Origin: JAYZDF01 sp036337945
Lineage (GTDB): Bacteria; Myxococcota; Kuafuiibacteriia; Kuafuiibacteriales; Kuafuiibacteriaceae
DNA length: 8,786 bases
NCBI GenBank assembly: GCA_036337945.1
Contig: JAYZDF010000054.1
Span: 1-8,786 of the forward strand
Direction of reading: 5' to 3'
Made by a program: the position numbers and the translations under genes. The notes beneath the pieces were generated by a model. That model had not been told where the DNA came from and searched no databases. It saw nothing but the letters and a program-made list of their open reading frames with translations. How positions within the stretch are numbered: the stretch's first letter is position 1; every line of letters begins with the position of its first letter. Shown here piece by piece: positions 5,140-8,786 of this stretch.

Positions 5140-6111
5140 ATGGACTTATCCGGAAAAACAATCACAGTCATTGGTGGCGCAGGGTTCATCGGTTCTCATA
5201 TTGTAGACCAGTTGCTCGACGAACCCGTCAAAAAGATCATCGTCTTCGATAACTTCACACGTGGGACGAGCTCCAACATTACGGAGGCCGCGAAAGACCC
5301 TCGAGTAGAGATTTTTGAAGGGGACATTACGTATCCTGATCTTATCGAAGCTAAATTGAAAGAGTCTGACGGCGTCTTTCTTCTCGCCGCCCTTTGGTTG
5401 CTGCACTGCTATGATTACCCGCGTTCTGCATTTAAGGTGAATATTGAAGGAACGTTTAACGTTCTTGAAGCCTGTGTTCGAAATAACATCGAGAGGTTGG
5501 TTTATTCTTCGTCCGCCTCTGTTTACGGAGACGCTCTCGAAACGCCGATGAGCGAAGAGCATCCCTATAACAATCAAACATTCTACGGAGCGACGAAGAT
5601 TGCTGGTGAGCACATGGCTCGTGCGTATCATCATCGTTTCGGGCTCAACTACGTGGGACTTCGCTATATGAATGTTTTTGGTCCGCGACAAGATTACAAA
5701 GGCACCTACACGAGCGTAATCATGAAAATTCTCGATCGCTTAGACCAAGGAAAACCTCCGGTCGTTTACGGAGACGGATCTCAAACCTATGACTTTATTT
5801 CTGTCGAAGATACCGCACGAGCAAACATCTGCGCGATGAAAGCCGAGACTCAGGACGAGTTTTATAATGTGGGAAGCGGCATTGGCACGGATATCAAAAC
5901 GCTTGCGCAGAAAATTTTGGATGTCACGAAATCCGAATTGCAGATTCAGTACGAACCGGCCGGACAAACCTTCGTGACGAATCGCATTGGTACAACCGAA
6001 AAAGCATCCCAAGATTTGGCATTTTCGGCGGGCTGCGATTTAGAAGAAGGAATTCGTCGACTCATTCGATGGCGCAACCAACAACCGGGAACTAAGGCCT
6101 ACGACGTATGA
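5140..6111 (+). CDS. NAD-dependent epimerase/dehydratase (extended SDR), nucleotide-sugar modifying
   Basis: A 323-residue extended short-chain dehydrogenase/reductase of the UDP-glucose 4-epimerase/dehydratase kind, acting on a nucleotide sugar in the cytoplasm. Visible features are the N-terminal Rossmann motif GGAGFIG (12-18), Asp37 after strand 2 (favouring NAD over NADP), the active-site 'YSSSASVYG' (122-130), and the catalytic Y149-x-x-x-K153 in 'FYGATKIAGEH'. Family sugar-binding elements are 'LRYMNVFGPRQ' (174-184) and 'VYGDGSQTYDFISVEDTA' (209-226). The usual 'LAA' after strand 4 is followed by an atypical 'LWLLHC' (85-90). The start ATG at 5140 has AGGA (5129-5132) seven bases upstream. 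The stop overlaps the next gene's start (ATGA), so the two are translationally coupled. With an aminotransferase next door it probably supplies or isomerises a sugar for amino-sugar synthesis; the exact substrate is not readable. Confidence 0.88.
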   Translation: MDLSGKTITVIGGAGFIGSHIVDQLLDEPVKKIIVFDNFTRGTSSNITEAAKDPRVEIFEGDITYPDLIEAKLKESDGVFLLAALWLLHCYDYPRSAFKVNIEGTFNVLEACVRNNIERLVYSSSASVYGDALETPMSEEHPYNNQTFYGATKIAGEHMARAYHHRFGLNYVGLRYMNVFGPRQDYKGTYTSVIMKILDRLDQGKPPVVYGDGSQTYDFISVEDTARANICAMKAETQDEFYNVGSGIGTDIKTLAQKILDVTKSELQIQYEPAGQTFVTNRIGTTEKASQDLAFSAGCDLEEGIRRLIRWRNQQPGTKAYDV

Positions 6112-7280
6112 AAAAGATTCCGATCAGTAAGCCTTATTTGGGTCCCGAAGAAATGGAAGCGGTTCAAAAGCCGCTGGAAACCGGATGGGTAGTTCAGGGA
6201 CCTTACGTCAAAAATTTCGAAGACGCTTTTTCGAAATACACCAAGTCTCAATTTAGCGCCGCGAGCACTTCATGCACAACCGCGCTTCATCTTTCAGTCG
6301 CCGCTTTGGATCTCAAGCCGGGACAAGAGGTGATTGTTCCAGCGTTTACTTGGGTCTCCACAGCCAACGTCGTGGAGTATATGGGCGCCAAACCTGTTTT
6401 TTGCGACGTTGATTTGCAGACCTTTAATATCGACCCCAAAAAGGCGGCAGAACTCATCAACGAAAAAACAGTCGGCATGATACCCGTCCACCTTTTTGGT
6501 CTGTGTGCAGATATGGAGCCGCTCCTGAAGCTTTGCCGAGAACATAAGCTCTGGATGGTCGAAGATGCAGCCTGTGCAGCAGGAGCTTGGTATAACGGGA
6601 AACACGCCGGCACCTTCGGTGAATTCGGATGTTTTAGTTTTCATCCGAGAAAGTCGATTACCACGGGCGAAGGCGGAATGGTCACAACTCAAGATTCCGA
6701 ATTAGACCGAGTCGTACGAGCGTTACGTGATCACGGCGCTTCACGTACCGACTTAGATCGACACACGAGTAAACAAGGTTTCCTCCTGCCCGAATATAAA
6801 TATCTTGGATACAACTACCGTATGACTGATATCCAAGGCGCAGTGGGCGAAATTCAAATGTCTCGTTTCCCTTGGATTTTGAGCGAGCGTCGAAGACAAG
6901 CCCAGTTTTACGATGAAGCTCTCAAAGAGATTCCTTGGATAACTACTCCGAAAACTCCAGCGGGATATGAACACGGTTATCAGGCCTATGTTTGTCACTT
7001 TAAATTAGACGAAGCCGCGTATGAAAAAGCGGAGGCACTTGGCGCTGAACGAAATAAGCTCATGTCGGCTTTAGAAGACTCCGGAATCGCAACGAGACAA
7101 GGGACTCACGCGCCAGTCACCCAGACGTACTATAAAGATAAGTATCAAATTCAGGTGCAGGACTTTCCAAACTCAGTACTAGCAGAGCAAATATCTTTAG
7201 CTCTTCCTTTGTTTCCTTCCTTATCTGAAGAGGACCAACAGCGTGTTGTTGATTCTTTGATAAAATTTGGACCTCAGTAG
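6108..7280 (+). CDS. DegT/DnrJ/EryC1/StrS-family PLP-dependent sugar aminotransferase
   Basis: A 390-residue pyridoxal-phosphate enzyme that transfers an amino group, usually from glutamate, to a keto-sugar nucleotide in the cytoplasm. Family marks are the N-terminal 'PISKPYLGPEEMEAV', the glycine-turn region 'WVVQGPYVKNFEDAF' (27-41), 'EVIVPAFTWVSTANVV' (74-89), 'VEDAACAAGA' (151-160, D153 contacting the cofactor ring) and 'FSFHPRKSITTGEGGMV' (176-192) with K182 as the PLP Schiff-base lysine. 'LGYNYRMTDIQGAVG' (233-247) is also typical. C156 replaces the Gln or Glu often found after 'EDAA'. The length is normal for the family. The ATG overlaps the epimerase stop by four bases (ATGA), with a weak AAGG about ten bases upstream. 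It is most likely the amino-group-adding step of the same nucleotide-sugar pathway. A perosamine-, viosamine- or bacillosamine-type product is possible but not distinguishable here. Confidence 0.9.
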   Translation: MKKIPISKPYLGPEEMEAVQKPLETGWVVQGPYVKNFEDAFSKYTKSQFSAASTSCTTALHLSVAALDLKPGQEVIVPAFTWVSTANVVEYMGAKPVFCDVDLQTFNIDPKKAAELINEKTVGMIPVHLFGLCADMEPLLKLCREHKLWMVEDAACAAGAWYNGKHAGTFGEFGCFSFHPRKSITTGEGGMVTTQDSELDRVVRALRDHGASRTDLDRHTSKQGFLLPEYKYLGYNYRMTDIQGAVGEIQMSRFPWILSERRRQAQFYDEALKEIPWITTPKTPAGYEHGYQAYVCHFKLDEAAYEKAEALGAERNKLMSALEDSGIATRQGTHAPVTQTYYKDKYQIQVQDFPNSVLAEQISLALPLFPSLSEEDQQRVVDSLIKFGPQ

Positions 7281-7288
7281 GTTAGGCG

Positions 7289-8786
7289 ATGTGCGGTCTC
7301 GTCGGCATGATCAATATGGATGGAGAACCTGTTTCTTCAGAAATTTTGAAAGAGATGACGAATACGCTTTTTCATCGTGGACCAGACGGAGAAGGACAAT
7401 ACATTGACCGTTCAGTAGGCTTGGGTCATCGGCGACTCGCAATTATCGATTTAAGTGAAGCGGCGAATCAACCCATGGTTCACGAATCCAAAAATCTAAT
7501 TATTGCTTATAACGGCGAGGTTTATAATTTCAGGGAGCTTCGCCAAGAGTTGAAACAATTGGGTCACCGCTTCCGAACCAGTTCCGATACTGAAGTAGTC
7601 CTGCATAGCTACGAGCAATGGGGTGTCAACTGCCTATCTCGCTTCAACGGGATGTTCGCTTTCGCAATTTGGGACAAGATCAAAAACCAGATGTTTTTGG
7701 CGCGGGACCGCTACGGCATTAAGCCTCTTTATTACACGGGCGTAGGTGATACTTTCTTATTTGCGTCTGAGATAAAGGCTTTTCTAAAGCATCCCAAATA
7801 TTCACCAGCAATGAGTCACAAGCATTTGCTTGAGTACTTTACATTTCAAAACATCTTCTCTGATGGCTGTCTATTTCAAGACGTTTATATGCTTCCTGCT
7901 GGACATTACATGCTTATCTCTGGCGACGGCACCGAGATCAATCGCAAGCAGTACTGGGATTTTAACTTTGAAGAGCCGGCTAATCCAGCCTCTGAAGAAG
8001 AGTACCAAGAAGAATTACAGCGTTTGGTTTATGAGGCGGTCAAGCGTCAGCTGGTATCTGATGTCGAGGTGGGAACCTATCTTAGCGGGGGCATGGACTC
8101 CGGAACGATCACCGCGATTGCCGCAGAAGATCTCCCTTATCTGAACAGCTTTACCTGCGGTTTTGATATGACCTCGGTGTCCGGTATTGAGCAAGGTATT
8201 GACGAACGCTCAAAGGCCGAAGCTCTGTCGTATTTTTGTAAAACTGAGCATTACGAAGTCGTTCTCAAAGCGGGTGACCTGGAAAGATGTATGAATCGAT
8301 TGATTTGGCATCTAGAAGACCCAAGAGTGGGGCAGTGCTATCCCAATTATTACGTTTCTCGTTTGGCGAGCAAGTTTTGCAAAGTCGTCTTGTCCGGCGC
8401 GGGCGGTGACGAGTTATTCGCTGGCTATCCTTGGCGATATTATCGCGCGGTTGTGAACGACAACTTTGATGACTATATCGACAAATATTATAAATATTGG
8501 CATCGACTAATTCCCAATCGTTTTATGCCTCTTCTTTTCAAAAAAGACATTTGGCAAGATATTAAGAACACGAGAACGATTGATGTTTTCAGGAATGTCT
8601 TTCCCCAAAACGCGACAAAACCTGAACGCCCAGAAGAGTATGTGAATAAGTCACTTTATTTTGAGGCGAAGACGTTTTTGCACGGCCTCTTGCTCGTCGA
8701 AGATAAACTGAGTATGTCACATGGCCTCGAATCTCGAGTACCGTTTCTGGACAACGAGCTTGTCGATTTCTCTCAGAAAATCCCTC
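7289..8786 (+). CDS. asnB: Glutamine-dependent asparagine synthase family protein (AsnB-like), 3' truncated by window end
   Basis: The frame is open from ATG 7289 to the window edge, 499 codons without a stop. It begins Met-Cys-Gly, so the Cys2 glutaminase nucleophile fixes the start. The N-terminal class II glutamine amidotransferase domain shows 'HRGPDGEG' (29-36), R49 in 'GHRRLAIID', N75-G76-E77 in 'AYNGEVYNF', D100 in 'SSDTEVVLH', and 'ARDRYGIKPLYY' (138-149). The synthetase domain has the ATP PP-loop 'LSGGMDSG' (265-272), 'LSGAGGDELFAGYPW' (368-382) and 'EDKLSMSHGLESRVPFLD' (471-488). The family uses glutamine and ATP to amidate a carboxylate, classically aspartate to asparagine. Members inside polysaccharide loci may instead amidate sugar acids or amino-acid substituents; that is an inference here. 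A ribosome binding site GTAGG (7277-7281) overlaps the stop of the preceding gene, eight bases away, so this is the same operon. Confidence 0.88.
   Translation, partial: MCGLVGMINMDGEPVSSEILKEMTNTLFHRGPDGEGQYIDRSVGLGHRRLAIIDLSEAANQPMVHESKNLIIAYNGEVYNFRELRQELKQLGHRFRTSSDTEVVLHSYEQWGVNCLSRFNGMFAFAIWDKIKNQMFLARDRYGIKPLYYTGVGDTFLFASEIKAFLKHPKYSPAMSHKHLLEYFTFQNIFSDGCLFQDVYMLPAGHYMLISGDGTEINRKQYWDFNFEEPANPASEEEYQEELQRLVYEAVKRQLVSDVEVGTYLSGGMDSGTITAIAAEDLPYLNSFTCGFDMTSVSGIEQGIDERSKAEALSYFCKTEHYEVVLKAGDLERCMNRLIWHLEDPRVGQCYPNYYVSRLASKFCKVVLSGAGGDELFAGYPWRYYRAVVNDNFDDYIDKYYKYWHRLIPNRFMPLLFKKDIWQDIKNTRTIDVFRNVFPQNATKPERPEEYVNKSLYFEAKTFLHGLLLVEDKLSMSHGLESRVPFLDNELVDFSQKIP

Noticed and set aside
5146..5691. 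181-codon minus-strand open frame inside the epimerase gene
   Set aside because: It is fully covered by the well-supported epimerase on the other strand and has no recognisable domain or initiation signal.
6726..6735. Palindrome CGTGATCACG in the aminotransferase gene, similar to the 3570-3585 element
   Set aside because: It falls in a conserved coding stretch (Arg-Asp-His-Gly) and is explained by codons; not evidence for another operator copy.
7830..8144. 104-codon plus-strand frame inside the asparagine-synthase gene
   Set aside because: It is a +1-type shadow of the AsnB-like frame, which is continuous and carries all motifs from 7289 to the window end.
1..8786. tRNA/rRNA genes, CRISPR array, insertion sequence, phage attachment site
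   Set aside because: No cloverleaf or rRNA-like stretch, spaced repeat array, transposase-like frame or long terminal repeat was seen by eye. The window is almost fully filled by the listed genes.

Overview
The window reads as chromosomal DNA from a flagellated Gram-negative bacterium with moderate GC content. The evidence is a flagellar fliD/fliS pair, a fatty-acid acyl-CoA dehydrogenase, a PilZ protein with a predicted periplasmic AMIN domain, and a surface-polysaccharide type gene set. The combination would fit a Bdellovibrio-like or other delta-type proteobacterial lineage. That placement is an inference from gene content only, and I hold it loosely. No phage, transposon, CRISPR or RNA gene was seen.

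Layout. Bases 2-550 (+) hold the C-terminal end of the flagellar filament cap protein FliD, cut by the window start. After a 148-base gap with several small palindromes comes fliS (699-1295, +), the flagellin export chaperone, with an unusually long charged and proline-rich tail. Facing it, and overlapping its stop codon, is a small single-pass membrane protein (1292-1531, -). It lies 27 bases downstream of a VLCAD-type acyl-CoA dehydrogenase (1559-3370, -), with which it probably shares a transcript.

A 248-base divergent control region (3371-3618) separates the dehydrogenase from a rightward cluster. It contains a perfect 16-base palindrome close to the first rightward gene. The rightward cluster has four genes: a PilZ-transmembrane-AMIN protein (3619-5076), an NAD-dependent sugar epimerase/dehydratase (5140-6111), a DegT/DnrJ/EryC1/StrS sugar aminotransferase (6108-7280, ATGA overlap with the previous gene) and a glutamine-dependent asparagine-synthase-family protein (7289 to beyond the window end).

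How they fit together. The last three genes are tightly packed and form a typical module for making an amino- and/or amide-bearing nucleotide sugar for O-antigen, capsule or protein glycosylation. The PilZ-AMIN gene sits 63 bases upstream of them. It keeps both c-di-GMP-binding motifs in its N-terminal cytoplasmic part and carries a C-terminal domain of a type normally found at the periplasmic peptidoglycan or in secretin machinery. This makes it the most interesting element here: a candidate one-polypeptide link from cytoplasmic c-di-GMP to the cell wall. Its adjacency to glycan genes, with flagellar genes a few kilobases away, suggests a surface or motility theme, but a direct functional link is not shown by the sequence.
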